A stretch of DNA of 64,000 nucleotides, taken from the NCBI RefSeq assembly GCF_020400725.1, contig NZ_JAINVG010000006.1, forward strand, positions 62,001 to 126,000. Direction: 5' to 3'. Every line of letters begins with the position of its first letter. Position 1 is the first letter of the stretch. The notes beneath the pieces are model-generated. The model saw only the letters and a list, made by a program, of their open reading frames with translations, was not told the DNA's origin and searched no databases. Shown one piece after another: positions 49,513-60,069 of the stretch. The DNA comes from Streptomyces sp. NK15101 (GTDB taxonomy: Bacteria; Actinomycetota; Actinomycetes; Streptomycetales; Streptomycetaceae). Position numbers and translations under genes: made by a program.

Positions 49513-50736
49513 TCAGAGGAGGTGGGCCGGGGTGCCGACGGGCAGGATAAATCGGAACTCGGCCCCGCCACGGGGGCCCCGTCCGACGGTGATGGTGCCG
49601 CCGTGGGCCTCGACGAGGCCCTTGACGATGTAGAGGCCGAGGCCGGTGCCGCCGCGCTTGCTGCCCCGCCAGAAGCGGGTGAAGACGCGGCTCATCGACG
49701 CTTCGGGGATGCCGGGTCCCTCGTCGTTCACGGTGACCTCCGTCCCCTCTTCTCCGTCGTCGCCCAGCGTGGTGGGTGCCACCTCGATGGTGACGGTTCC
49801 CTCGCCGTGGCGCACCGCATTTTCGAGGAGGTTGCCGAGGATCTGGTCGATCTTGTCGGGGTCGGCCCAGAGCGCGGGCAGCTCCGGCCTGATCCGTACG
49901 AAGAAACGGTCGGGGGGCTGGCCCGCGGTGGTGTGCACCTGGATGTGCCGGCCGACGGCGGCGGCGATGTCGACGGGCTGGCGGCGGACTTCGAGGCGGC
50001 CGGAGTCGATCCGGGAGATGTCGAGGAGTTCGGCGATGAGCCGCTTGATGCGGCCCGCGTCGGCGTCGACCGTCTCCAGCATGAGCCGCTTCTGCTCGTC
50101 GTTGAACCGTTCCCACTTGTCGAGGAGGGTGGCGGTGAAGCCCTTCACGGAGGTCAGCGGCGAGCGCAGTTCGTGGGCGACGGTGGCGATGAGTTCGGCG
50201 TGGCTGCGCTCGGTGCGGCGGCGCGCCTCGGTGCCGCGCAGACAGACCACGACGCGGCGGACGGGGCCGGTGGGGTGCTCGCGGACGTAGCGGGCGGAGA
50301 CGAGGACCTCGCGGCCGCCGGGGAGCAGCAGGTTGCGCTCGGGCTGGCCGCGGCGGATGGAGAGTCCGCCGTACGGATCGGTCAGCGCCCACCAGCGGCG
50401 CCCCTTGAGGTCCTCCAGGGGCAGCGCCTCGTCGAGGGGGAGACCGAGGGCCCGGTCGCCGGGGACGGCGGTGATGCGGCCGGCGGCGGCGTTGAAGCAG
50501 ACGACGCGGCCGGTCTCGTCGGCGATGACGAGACCGTCGGGCAGGTCGTCGGGGTCGATCCCGGCGAAACCGGCCGCCGCCACGGCGCCCGGCGGCTCGG
50601 CGCGGGGCGGCTCCGGGGCGCGGGGCGCGGTTCCGGACGACCCGTGGGCGTCCGGTGCGGGCCCCGGTTCGGGCGGTTCCGGGGCGTGCGGCACGGTGCT
50701 CCGTGCCTGTGCGGAACTGTCCGTGCCGACCGTCAT
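49513..50736 (-). CDS. PAS-domain sensor histidine kinase
   Basis: A 407-residue soluble kinase: a Pro-rich start, PAS domain (about 62-165, DDLPDGLVIADETGRVVCFNAAAGRITA), HisKA H-box VAHELRSPLTSVKGF and HATPase boxes NLLENAVRHG (N), VNDEGPGIPEA (G1) and GGTGLGLYIVKGLVEAHGG (G2). No transmembrane segment or adjacent response regulator is found. It lies downstream of the SpoU methylase gene and upstream of pheS on the same strand, as recalled for S. coelicolor. Confidence 0.9.
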   Translation of the reverse strand: MTVGTDSSAQARSTVPHAPEPPEPGPAPDAHGSSGTAPRAPEPPRAEPPGAVAAAGFAGIDPDDLPDGLVIADETGRVVCFNAAAGRITAVPGDRALGLPLDEALPLEDLKGRRWWALTDPYGGLSIRRGQPERNLLLPGGREVLVSARYVREHPTGPVRRVVVCLRGTEARRRTERSHAELIATVAHELRSPLTSVKGFTATLLDKWERFNDEQKRLMLETVDADAGRIKRLIAELLDISRIDSGRLEVRRQPVDIAAAVGRHIQVHTTAGQPPDRFFVRIRPELPALWADPDKIDQILGNLLENAVRHGEGTVTIEVAPTTLGDDGEEGTEVTVNDEGPGIPEASMSRVFTRFWRGSKRGGTGLGLYIVKGLVEAHGGTITVGRGPRGGAEFRFILPVGTPAHLL

Positions 50737-50817
50737 CCCCGTACCCCACCCCTCCGTGTAGCGCAGTGGGCCCCCGAGAGCGTCACTCTACTGGGCGGGA
50801 AGGGCGGAATGGACCCC

Positions 50818-51657
<840 letters not shown>

Positions 51658-51747
51658 GGGGTGCGGCGGTTCTCTCTTCGGGGCCGGGGTGCGGCCGGGG
51701 CCGATGGCCCTGGCGCCGGGACTACGGGTTCTCGGGGGCCGACGCAC

Positions 51748-51783
51748 CCGGACCCGCAGGCGCGAGCGCACCTGCGGGTCCGG
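51748..51783 (-). terminator. Terminator after rplT
   Basis: CCGGACCCGCAGG pairs perfectly with CCTGCGGGTCCGG over 13 bp around a 10-nt loop, about 25 bp past the rplT stop. Confidence 0.8.
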
Positions 51784-51807
51784 GCGGAAGTACTGCGGCC
51801 TGGAAGA

Positions 51808-52194
51808 TCAGGCGGCGGCCTTCGGGGCGTTGACGTCGGCCGGGAGGGCCTTCTGCGCGACCTCGACCAGCGCGGCGAACGCGTTGGAGTCGTTGACGGC
51901 CAGCTCGGCGAGGATCTTGCGGTCCACCTCGATGTTGGCGGCCTTCAGACCCTGGATGAGGCGGTTGTACGTCATGCCGTTCAGGCGGGCAGCGGCGTTG
52001 ATGCGCTGGATCCACAGCTGACGGAAGTCGCCCTTGCGCTTCTTGCGGTCGTTGTAGTTGTAGACCAGCGAGTGGGTGACCTGCTCCTTGGCCTTGCGGT
52101 ACAGGCGCGAACGCTGACCGCGGTAGCCGGAGGCCTGCTCGAGGATCGCCCGGCGCTTCTTGTGGGCGTTGACTGCCCGCTTGACGCGTGCCAC
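51808..52194 (-). CDS. rplT: Ribosomal protein L20 (bL20)
   Basis: A 128-residue L20: [53 protein letters not shown] and [24 protein letters not shown]. It binds 23S rRNA early in large-subunit assembly and, in several bacteria, represses its own operon. The last gene of infC-rpmI-rplT; 106 bp separate it from rpmI. Confidence 0.97.
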   Translation of the reverse strand: MARVKRAVNAHKKRRAILEQASGYRGQRSRLYRKAKEQVTHSLVYNYNDRKKRKGDFRQLWIQRINAAARLNGMTYNRLIQGLKAANIEVDRKILAELAVNDSNAFAALVEVAQKALPADVNAPKAAA

Positions 52195-52300
52195 TTCTTA
52201 ACTCCTTGTAGCGGGGTCGTGGTGGTCCTCACACGACCCGAAAAACGGATGGGTCCCGGTCTGTGCCGGATGCCCTCGTCGCCGAGGGCGGGAGATCAGA

Positions 52301-52495
52301 TCAGATGCCCAGCATCTTCTTGATCTTGGCGGAGTCACCCGGGGCCATCTCGGCGTTGCCGGTGAGGCGACGCGTCAGCTTGGACGACTTGTGCTCGAGC
52401 AGGTGGCGCTTGCCGGCGCGCTCCCGCAGGATCTTGCCGGAGCCGGTGACCTTGAAGCGCTTCTTGGCACCGGAGTGCGTCTTGTTCTTCGGCAT
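52301..52495 (-). CDS. rpmI: Ribosomal protein L35 (bL35)
   Basis: A 64-residue L35: [49 protein letters not shown]. Normal length and composition. It lies between infC and rplT, as in most bacteria, and is expected on the same transcript. Confidence 0.97.
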   Translation of the reverse strand: MPKNKTHSGAKKRFKVTGSGKILRERAGKRHLLEHKSSKLTRRLTGNAEMAPGDSAKIKKMLGI

Positions 52496-52620
52496 AGCGC
52501 CGTTCTCTCCTCGTCAGTGGCGCTCCCCCCGGTGCGGGCACCGGTCGGCGGGGAGCGTCATTCTTCGATTGGGTGGGACCGGACGGAATCCGGGGGCTGC
52601 CGGGAGGCAGCCCCCATGGA

Positions 52621-53268
52621 TCACGCCTCGGCGTTCTCGGCCGGGGTCTCCGTCGAGGTCTCCTCGGCAGCGGCGGCGGGGGCCTCGGACGAACCGCCCT
52701 GACGCTCCGCCTTGCGCGCGGCCTGGGCCTCGCGGGCCTCGGCCATGGCCTCGGTCTTCTTCTTGTGCGGACCGAGAACCATGATCATGTTCCGGCCGTC
52801 CTGCTTCGGGTTGGACTCGATGAACCCAAGCTCCTGGACGTCCTCGGCGAGGCGCTGCAGAAGTCGGTAACCGAGCTCCGGGCGGGACTGCTCACGACCA
52901 CGGAACATGATCGTGATCTTGACCTTGTCGCCCTGCTTGAGGAACCGGACGACGTGACCCTTCTTGGTGTCATAGTCGTGCGGGTCGATCTTCGGCCGGA
53001 GCTTCATCTCCTTGATGACCGTGTGCGCCTGGTTCTTGCGCGCCTCACGGGCCTTCATGGCCGACTCGTACTTGAACTTCCCGTAGTCCATGAGCTTGCA
53101 CACGGGCGGGCGGGCGTTCGCCGCGACCTCGACCAGGTCGAGGTCGTACTCCTGAGCGAGCTCCAGGGCCTTGGCAAGGGGGACGATGCCCACCTGCTCG
53201 CCGCTGGGGCCGACAAGACGCACCTCGGGAACGCGAATCCGCTCGTTGATGCGGGGCTCGGCGCTGAT
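52621..53268 (-). CDS. infC: Translation initiation factor IF-3, predicted ATC start
   Basis: A 215-residue IF-3: N-domain [20 protein letters not shown], linker [20 protein letters not shown] and C-domain [23 protein letters not shown], plus an Ala/Glu-rich C-terminal tail. It ensures start-codon fidelity and keeps subunits apart. No ATG, GTG or TTG lies in frame near the conserved N-terminus. The ATC at 53268 stands 4 nt after GAGGAGG and is the predicted start. IF-3 rejects non-standard starts, so this allows autoregulation, as with the AUU start of E. coli infC. The nearest in-frame GTG lies 18 codons upstream and would put the Shine-Dalgarno inside the coding region. Confidence 0.93.
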   Translation of the reverse strand: MSAEPRINERIRVPEVRLVGPSGEQVGIVPLAKALELAQEYDLDLVEVAANARPPVCKLMDYGKFKYESAMKAREARKNQAHTVIKEMKLRPKIDPHDYDTKKGHVVRFLKQGDKVKITIMFRGREQSRPELGYRLLQRLAEDVQELGFIESNPKQDGRNMIMVLGPHKKKTEAMAEAREAQAARKAERQGGSSEAPAAAAEETSTETPAENAEA

Positions 53269-53573
53269 GGATCCTCCTCGGTAGCACCACGCGACCGCCT
53301 TGGCGGACGGACACGTCACGTGAAACAGTTGAGACCAACCGGGCCGGCACATGAAAAATGCCCCGGACGGTACACAGGCGGGGCTCCACGGAAAACCGGA
53401 GCACCACCACGGTGAACCGCGGGGCGCACATCGGGCGGCTCCATCGTCCGTACGGAACGATGGGCGCCACCTGACCGGTGACCCGCCACCCGCGAGGGTG
53501 GTCAGGTGGGAGTACGGAGCCTCCACTTGTGGGCCGGACACAGAGATGTCCAGCCGGTCGTTACACAAGGTTA
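53269..53573 (-). promoter_or_regulatory. infC operon leader with structured 5' UTR
   Basis: TAACCT (minus strand, 53568-53573) is a probable -10, giving a leader of about 290 nt before the ATC. It holds a 10-bp perfect hairpin (CCACCTGACC at 53467-53476 with GGTCAGGTGG at 53500-53509) with an inner hairpin (CCACCC/GGGTGG), and a terminator-like hairpin (separate entry). The arrangement suggests attenuation control of infC-rpmI-rplT. Confidence 0.6.
53353..53384 (-). terminator. Candidate attenuator in the infC leader
   Basis: On the minus strand GCCCCG (53379-53384) pairs with CGGGGC (53360-53365) and is followed immediately by ATTTTT, a T-run that is rare in this genome. It lies 85 bp before the ATC start. 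Confidence 0.65.
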
Positions 53574-53622
53574 GCAGGACCCGGCGGTCGGCGCGAACCG
53601 TACGTCCGCTTATCGTGTGGGC

Positions 53623-53991
53623 ATGAGCGAGACGCCCCAGAACGAGTCCACCGACTCCCCCGACTTCGAATCCATGACCCGCGACATCGCGGAGGTCCCG
53701 GCGGTCGAGGTGATCGTGACGGTCGCCGTCAACCTGATGAGCGCCGCCGCGGTGAAGCTCGGGCTCACCGAGGAGGGCGAGGAGCACAAGGACCTCGACG
53801 AGGCGCGCAAGCTGATCCACGCGCTCGCGGGCCTCCTGGACGCCGGCGCGACGGAGGTCTCCTCCTTCCACGCGGCTCCCCTGCGGGACGGCCTGAAGTC
53901 CCTCCAGCTCGCCTTCCGCGAGGCCTCCCTGATCCCCGACGAGCCGGGCCAGGGACCGGGCGAGAAGTACACGGGGCCGGTGTACGGCTAG
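53623..53991 (+). CDS. DUF1844 protein
   Basis: A 122-residue DUF1844 protein: [51 protein letters not shown] and a tail ending [10 protein letters not shown]. It is mostly helical; function unknown. I use the ATG at 53623 because TATCGT lies exactly 6 nt upstream, predicting a leaderless transcript; the in-frame ATG at 53617 falls between them. It is divergent from the infC promoter. Its last seven codons are the start of a 72-bp tandem repeat. Confidence 0.82.
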   Translation: MSETPQNESTDSPDFESMTRDIAEVPAVEVIVTVAVNLMSAAAVKLGLTEEGEEHKDLDEARKLIHALAGLLDAGATEVSSFHAAPLRDGLKSLQLAFREASLIPDEPGQGPGEKYTGPVYG

Positions 53992-54205
53992 GACCTGACC
54001 GTCTCCGGGGGTACGGGGGTCGCCCCCGGGAGACAGCGGTCACGGGGCCGGTGTACGGCTAGGACCTGATCGTCTCCGGGGGTACGGGGGTCGCCCCCCG
54101 GAGGACAGCGGTCACCGGGCCGGTGTACGGCTAGGACCTGATCGTCTCCGGGGATACGGGGGTCGCCCCCCGGAGGACAGCGGTCACCGGGCCGGTGCAC
54201 GGCTG
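53971..54205. repeat. Triplicated 71/72-bp unit containing a terminator-like hairpin
   Basis: Copies start at 53971, 54042 and 54114, with a partial fourth at 54186-54205. Each carries the DUF1844 gene's last codons and stop (GGTGTACGGCTAG), then GTCTCCGGGGG ... CCCCCGGGAGAC or a near variant, an inverted repeat that can form a terminator. The repeats fill the whole gap to the SseB gene at 54215. Confidence 0.88.
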
Positions 54206-54214
54206 GAAGATCGT

Positions 54215-54949
54215 TTACCGCTTCACGTAGAAGGGCTCGCCGGGAGGCGTGGCCGAGGCCGGCAGGAGTGCCAGGTCGAGGCCCCGCACCAGGCGGGCCC
54301 TCAGTGTTTCGTCGGCGGCCAGGGCGCGGGCCACGCGCTGGGCCGCCTCCGCCGGGGAGGCGTCCGCGGCGAGGACCAGGGCGACCGTGCCGTCGGCGGT
54401 GCCGGGACCCAGGTGGGCGCGGAGCACCGCCGGCTCGGCGGCCACGACGGCCCGCACGGCTTCCCGTACGGCCGGGTCGTCGAGCGGGTCGGCGCTGGAG
54501 CGGCCCTCGGCGAGGGCGAGCAGCGCGGAGCCGGTCACCTGGTACGGCACGGGGCCGGCCAGGTCCAGGACCAGGGTGTCGGCCTTCTCGTGGACGAGGG
54601 CCGCGATCGCCTGGTGGACGGGGACGGCGACGGGCCGGGCCTGCGGGTCCCAGAGGGCGAGCGAGGCGATCGAGGTGAAGGCCGGCAGGGCCCGCCGGTC
54701 GCCGGCCGTCAGGGTGGGGACGGCCATGTCGCTCGTCTTCTCCTGCTTCAGTCCCGTCTCGGGGTCGACCTCGACCTCGCCGAGGACGGCGACCACGGGG
54801 ACGAGCAGCCGGGCCCCCTTCAGGGCTTCGAGGACCGGGCCGTGGGCGGTTCTGTCCTCCGCCCAGGCCGCGAGGGCCGCGGCGAGCCGCGGGTCGGCGG
54901 TGCCGTCGTCTTCGGAGAAACCGGGGTCCGGGATGTTCTTGAGCGCCAC
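54215..54949 (-). CDS. SseB-family protein
   Basis: A 244-residue SseB-type protein: LLVPVVAVLGEVEVD, MAVPTLTAGDRRALPAFTSIASLALW and VPVHQAIAALVHEKADTLVLDLAGP. The family is found in actinobacterial genomes and type III-secretion loci, but its biochemical role is unclear. The start is a GTG (VALKNIPD). Downstream on this strand it runs into the triple repeat, which would act as its terminator array. Confidence 0.78.
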   Translation of the reverse strand: MALKNIPDPGFSEDDGTADPRLAAALAAWAEDRTAHGPVLEALKGARLLVPVVAVLGEVEVDPETGLKQEKTSDMAVPTLTAGDRRALPAFTSIASLALWDPQARPVAVPVHQAIAALVHEKADTLVLDLAGPVPYQVTGSALLALAEGRSSADPLDDPAVREAVRAVVAAEPAVLRAHLGPGTADGTVALVLAADASPAEAAQRVARALAADETLRARLVRGLDLALLPASATPPGEPFYVKR

Positions 54950-54983
54950 GCCCCGAGCCTAACCGCCGGGTCCGGACCCCCTG

Positions 54984-56165
54984 CTAGGAGGTCCGGTGGG
55001 CGCGCCGGAGCATCACGGCGGTGAGGAGGAGCAGGGCGCCGAGTCCGCCGGCGACGGGGGCGAGCAGACCGAGGGGGCGGCTCTCCTCGGCGGCGGGGAG
55101 GGGGCCGGGTCCGAAGTGGCGGCCCTGGTAGCCGGTGGCGGTGTTCTTGGGGTCGCCGGCCTCGATCCGGCGGCCGGCGGCGATCGCGGCGGCCGGGTCG
55201 ACCGTCCCGTACCCCTTGGCGTCGCTGCGTCCGCCCTTCGGCCGGTTGCGTGCGGTGTCGATGAGCAGCCGCTTGATCTGGGCGGGGGTGAGGTCGGGGT
55301 GCGCGGAGCGGACGAGGGCGACGGCCCCGGAGACGAACGCGGCGGCGGCGCTGGTGCCCCAGCCCTCGTAGTAGCGGCGGTCGGGGTCGGCGATGACGAT
55401 GTCGTCGCCGGGGGCGCTGACGGTGGCGTACCAGCGGCGGGTGGAGAAGGAGGCGTGGGTGCCGTAGCGGTCCACGGCGGCGACGGCGATGACGCCGGGG
55501 TAGGCCGCGGGGTACGAGATGTGGTCGCCCTTCTCGCCGCCGTTGCCTGCGGAGGCGACGACGGAGACGCCCTTGGCGAGGGCGTACTGGACGGCGGCGT
55601 CCTCGCCCGCGTCGGGGTGGGCGGACTTGGAGTCGTCGCCGAGGGAGAGGTTGATGACGTCGGCACCGTGGTCGGCTGCCCAGCGGATGCCTTCGGCGAG
55701 GGCCGTGCCCCGGGTCTTGCGGGCCTTGTCGCGGGCCTTGTCGGTGGACTCCAGGATGACCCGCACGGGCAGGATCCGGACGTCGGGGGCGACGCCGAGG
55801 ACGCCGTCCTGGGCGCCGGGGCCGTGGCCGTGTCCGGCGATGATCCCGGCCATGGCGGTGCCGTGCCGGGCCCAGGCGCGGTCTCCCTTCGACGCCCCGA
55901 AGCCGATGAGGTCGCGTCCGGCGAGGACCGAACCCGCGAGGTCCGGGTGGCCGGCGTCGACGCCGGTGTCGAGGACGGCGACGGTGACGCCGTGGCCCTT
56001 GGTGGTGCGCCAGGCCTCCGTGGTGTGGAGGGCTTCGAGGCCCCACTGGCGGGCCCGGATGGTGTCGGCGTGCGCGGGGGCGGTGGTGGCGGGCAGGACG
56101 GTGAACGCGGCGGCGAGCAGGGCGACCGCGCCGCCGCGGGTCCGGTGGCGGGTGGGTCGGGTCAC
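54984..56165 (-). CDS. Mycosin-like subtilisin protease (type VII secretion-associated)
   Basis: A 393-residue S8 protease: signal sequence (GGAVALLAAAFTVLPATTAPAHA), catalytic Asp in VTVAVLDTGVDAGHPDL, His in HGTAMAGIIAGHG and Ser in GWGTSAAAAFVSGAVALVRS, and a C-terminal membrane helix (GGLGALLLLTAVMLRRAHRTS). These features match mycosins, which process or gate type VII secretion. The usual GTS-M/x-A-x-P loop reads GTSAAAAF, which lacks the Pro. The GTG start overlaps the stop of the upstream membrane-protein gene, so the pair is coupled. No EccC/EsxAB genes are present, so a link to secretion is only by homology. Confidence 0.82.
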   Translation of the reverse strand: MTRPTRHRTRGGAVALLAAAFTVLPATTAPAHADTIRARQWGLEALHTTEAWRTTKGHGVTVAVLDTGVDAGHPDLAGSVLAGRDLIGFGASKGDRAWARHGTAMAGIIAGHGHGPGAQDGVLGVAPDVRILPVRVILESTDKARDKARKTRGTALAEGIRWAADHGADVINLSLGDDSKSAHPDAGEDAAVQYALAKGVSVVASAGNGGEKGDHISYPAAYPGVIAVAAVDRYGTHASFSTRRWYATVSAPGDDIVIADPDRRYYEGWGTSAAAAFVSGAVALVRSAHPDLTPAQIKRLLIDTARNRPKGGRSDAKGYGTVDPAAAIAAGRRIEAGDPKNTATGYQGRHFGPGPLPAAEESRPLGLLAPVAGGLGALLLLTAVMLRRAHRTS

Positions 56166-57406
56166 CGGGCGTTCTCCTTGGCGGCCGTGGTGGCGGCCGT
56201 GCGCAGCAGTCGTACGAGGCGTTCGGTGATGCCCTTGGCCTCGTGGCCGAGACCGGACTGGGCGGTGGCGTCGGTGCGGTTCGCGGTCATGGCCCGGTCG
56301 GCGGGGACGGGGCCGCCGTCGACGGCCCGGCCGTCGGCGAAGCCGGAGACGGCGGTGACGACGACGGGGAGGTCTGCGGGGGCGTTCAGCCACCAGGCGG
56401 CGCGCTGCGGGGCGCCGAAGCGGGCGGCGACGGTGCCGGGTCCGGCGAGGGCCGGAGGGACGTCCGCGCCGAGCCGGGCGGTGAGGTCCTGGCCGAGGGT
56501 GCGCTGGGTGGCGGCGTCGGCACGGGTGAAGACGAGGCCGACGGTGATCACGCTGCTGGCGGTGGCGTCGGTGTACGTGGCGCGCAGGACGCGCTCGCAG
56601 CCGAGCGGTTCGACGGTGGCGCGGAGGGCCCTGGCGAGGACGGCGGGGGTGCAGGGGACGTCGGGGGCGACGACGATCCGGGTCCAGGTGCGGTCGGCGC
56701 CGCCGGGACCGGCGCCGGGGCCCGCGAGGGTGCGGGGGAAGAGGGTGTCGACGGGGGCGTTGTGCCAGAGGTCCTTCGCCTCGGTGTACCCGACGGGCTC
56801 GGCGGGTTTCCCGGGCTCGGCCGCGGCCAGCCACACGCCGGCGAGGGCCCCGCCGATGAGCCCGAACCCGAGCACGGCGCAGACGGCGACCGCGAGGGTC
56901 CGCCCGGGGCGCCGCTCCCGCACGGGCCGCAGCCGCGTGGTGATCTCGACGGGCACCTCGGGCGGGAGCGGGCCGGGACCGCGGTACGGGGCGGCGGACG
57001 TGGGCAGCGCCGCGCCGCCCACGGGCGGCCCTGCGGGTCGGGGCGGGACGGCGGCCGGTGCGGACGTTGCCGGGGCGTGCACCGGCCGGTGGGCCGGGGC
57101 GGGCGGAGCGACCGTCGGTGCCGGTGCCGCCGGGTGGGAGGAAGCGGTCGCCTGCGCCGGTGCCCCCGGACGGGACGGAACGGCCGTCGATGCCGATGTC
57201 CCCGGACGGGACGGAGCAGCCGCCTGCGCCGGTGCCGCCGGACGGGACGGAACGGTCGTCGGTGCCGGCGGGCCGGAGGGTCGGTCCGTCGTGGGGATCG
57301 GGCGGAGGCGGGTCGTGGTCTCGACCGCCGGGAGGTCCGTGGCGTCCGGCGCCGGGAGCAGGGCGTCCGTGATGCGGGAGGTCGTGGGGCGGTGCTCGCC
57401 GGTCAT
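56162..57406 (-). CDS. Proline-rich membrane protein coupled to the mycosin-like protease
   Basis: A 414-residue protein with no named domain that I recognise. Residues 1-165 are Pro/Ala/Thr-rich with repeated PSRPG/AP segments. A single transmembrane helix follows (LAVAVCAVLGFGLIGGALAGVWLA, about 176-198). The external domain (about 205-395) has conserved-looking VPCTPAVLARALRATVEPLGCERVLRATY, with a Cys pair that could form a disulfide. AGGGGGA precedes the ATG at 57406. It overlaps the protease gene by 4 bp and is likely its partner at the membrane. Confidence 0.7.
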   Translation of the reverse strand: MTGEHRPTTSRITDALLPAPDATDLPAVETTTRLRPIPTTDRPSGPPAPTTVPSRPAAPAQAAAPSRPGTSASTAVPSRPGAPAQATASSHPAAPAPTVAPPAPAHRPVHAPATSAPAAVPPRPAGPPVGGAALPTSAAPYRGPGPLPPEVPVEITTRLRPVRERRPGRTLAVAVCAVLGFGLIGGALAGVWLAAAEPGKPAEPVGYTEAKDLWHNAPVDTLFPRTLAGPGAGPGGADRTWTRIVVAPDVPCTPAVLARALRATVEPLGCERVLRATYTDATASSVITVGLVFTRADAATQRTLGQDLTARLGADVPPALAGPGTVAARFGAPQRAAWWLNAPADLPVVVTAVSGFADGRAVDGGPVPADRAMTANRTDATAQSGLGHEAKGITERLVRLLRTAATTAAKENAR

Positions 57407-57515
57407 CCCCGTCCCCCTGCTCGTGTCGACAATGCCCGTCACTCTACGGGCTGTTCCCCCGCGCACGGGAACTCAGGGGCTACCCACCCGTAAACCTGTC
57501 TGGCAAGCTCGGGCC

Positions 57516-58718
57516 ATGACTCCCCGTGCCGCCGACCGGGCCCGTTACGACCGGGCCACCGCCCACCTCGACGCGCCCGTGGCGATCGTCGACCTGGAGG
57601 CCTTCGACGCCAACGCGGCGGACCTGGTGCGCCGGGCCGGGGGCAAGCCGATCCGGGTGGCGAGCAAGTCGGTGCGGTGCCGGGCGCTGCTGGAGCGGGT
57701 GCTGTCGCGCGACGGGTTCGCCGGGATCATGTCGTTCACGCTCGACGAGTCGTTGTGGCTGGCGCGCGCCGGGTTCGAGGACGTCCTGCTGGCGTACCCC
57801 TCGGCCGACCGCTCGGGGTTCGGGGAGCTCGCGCGGGATCCGAAGCTCGCCGCCGCCGTGACCGTGATGGTGGACGACGTGGCGCAGCTCGATCTGATCG
57901 ACGCGGCTCGCGGGGGCGGGACGGAGGAGGTGCGGGTCTGTCTGGAGCTCGACACGGCGCTGCACCTGCTCGGCGGGCGGATACGGGTCGGGGCCCGGCG
58001 CTCGCCGCTGCGGGAGCCCGCCCAGCTCGCCGAGCTGGCCCGTTCCGTGGTGCGGCGGCCGGGCTTCCGGCTGGTCGGGATCATGGCGTACGAGGGGCAC
58101 GTCGCCGGTGTCGGGGACGCGGTCGCGGGCCGGCCGCTGCGCTCGCGGGCGATCCGGCTGATGCAGTCCGCCGCCCGCAAGGAGCTGGCGGAGCGCAGGG
58201 CGGCCGTGGTGCGGGCCGTGCGGGCGGTGGCGCCGGACCTGGAGTTCGTGAACGGCGGCGGCACCGGGAGCGTGCAGCACACGGCGGCCGAGGACGCGGT
58301 GACGGAGATCGCGGCGGGTTCGGGGCTGTTCGTGCCGCGTCTCTTCGACAACTACACGTCCTTCAGCGGGCGTCCGGCCGCGCTCTTCGCGCAGCCGGTG
58401 GTCCGCCGCCCGGGCGTGGGCGTGGTGACGGTGCTCGGCGGCGGCTACCCGGCGTCGGGTGCCGCGGGCCCGGACCGGCTGCCCGTCCCGTACCTGCCCG
58501 AGGGGCTCCGGTACGACCCGCAGGAGGGTCCCGGCGAGGTGCAGACCCCGCTGCTCGGCTCCCCCGCCGACGATCTGCGGATCGGCGACAAGGTCTGGTT
58601 CCGGCACGCGAAGGCCGGGGAGCTGTGCGAGCGGTTCGAGAGCCTGCACCTGGTGGAGGGCGATCGCGTCACGTCGACCGTGCCCACGTACCGGGGCGAG
58701 GGGATGACCTTCCTCTAG
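57516..58718 (+). CDS. PLP-dependent alanine-racemase-fold enzyme (amino-acid deaminase/aldolase type)
   Basis: A 400-residue type-III fold PLP enzyme: PVAIVDLEAFDANAADLVRRA, PLP Lys51 in VASKSVRC, RLVGIMAYEGHVAG, LEFVNGGGTGSVQHTA and C-terminal GDKVWFRHAKAGELCERFESLHLVEG. It resembles D-threonine aldolase/D-serine dehydratase relatives; the exact substrate is not determined. Some Streptomyces relatives lie next to FAD-linked oxidases, absent here. CAAGCT lies 6 nt before the ATG and no ribosome site is present, so it may be leaderless, though this -10 is weak. Confidence 0.78.
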   Translation: MTPRAADRARYDRATAHLDAPVAIVDLEAFDANAADLVRRAGGKPIRVASKSVRCRALLERVLSRDGFAGIMSFTLDESLWLARAGFEDVLLAYPSADRSGFGELARDPKLAAAVTVMVDDVAQLDLIDAARGGGTEEVRVCLELDTALHLLGGRIRVGARRSPLREPAQLAELARSVVRRPGFRLVGIMAYEGHVAGVGDAVAGRPLRSRAIRLMQSAARKELAERRAAVVRAVRAVAPDLEFVNGGGTGSVQHTAAEDAVTEIAAGSGLFVPRLFDNYTSFSGRPAALFAQPVVRRPGVGVVTVLGGGYPASGAAGPDRLPVPYLPEGLRYDPQEGPGEVQTPLLGSPADDLRIGDKVWFRHAKAGELCERFESLHLVEGDRVTSTVPTYRGEGMTFL

Positions 58719-58721
58719 CGG

Positions 58722-59972
<1,251 letters not shown>

Positions 59973-59995
59973 GAACGCTCTCCTGGGTGTACGCG

Positions 59996-60027
59996 GACAG
60001 CCGGGCGCCTTGCGACGCCCGGCTGTC
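59996..60027 (-). terminator. Terminator hairpin downstream of the SDR gene
   Basis: GACAGCCGGGCG and CGCCCGGCTGTC form a perfect 12-bp stem around an 8-nt loop between the SDR stop and the HAD gene start, isolating the glnA4-like operon. Confidence 0.75.
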
Positions 60028-60069
60028 GGGTGGGGGTGGGGAGGGGATGGCGGCGGCGAGGGCCTGGGG

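Noticed and set aside
53269..53340. Longer infC starting at the upstream in-frame GTG
   Set aside because: It would place the GAGGAGG ribosome site inside the coding sequence and add residues not resembling IF-3.
53988..54200. 70-codon minus-strand frame with repeated PGDRCPPGGDPR
   Set aside because: It is the translation of the triplicated terminator unit, has no ribosome site, and has no homologue that I recognise.
53971..54205. CRISPR-like array
   Set aside because: Repeats are contiguous, 72 bp long, with no unique spacers and no cas genes nearby.
54996..57515. Large plus-strand frame opposite the mycosin and membrane genes
   Set aside because: It is a GC-bias shadow of the minus-strand genes; only its end (57516-58718) is a real gene.
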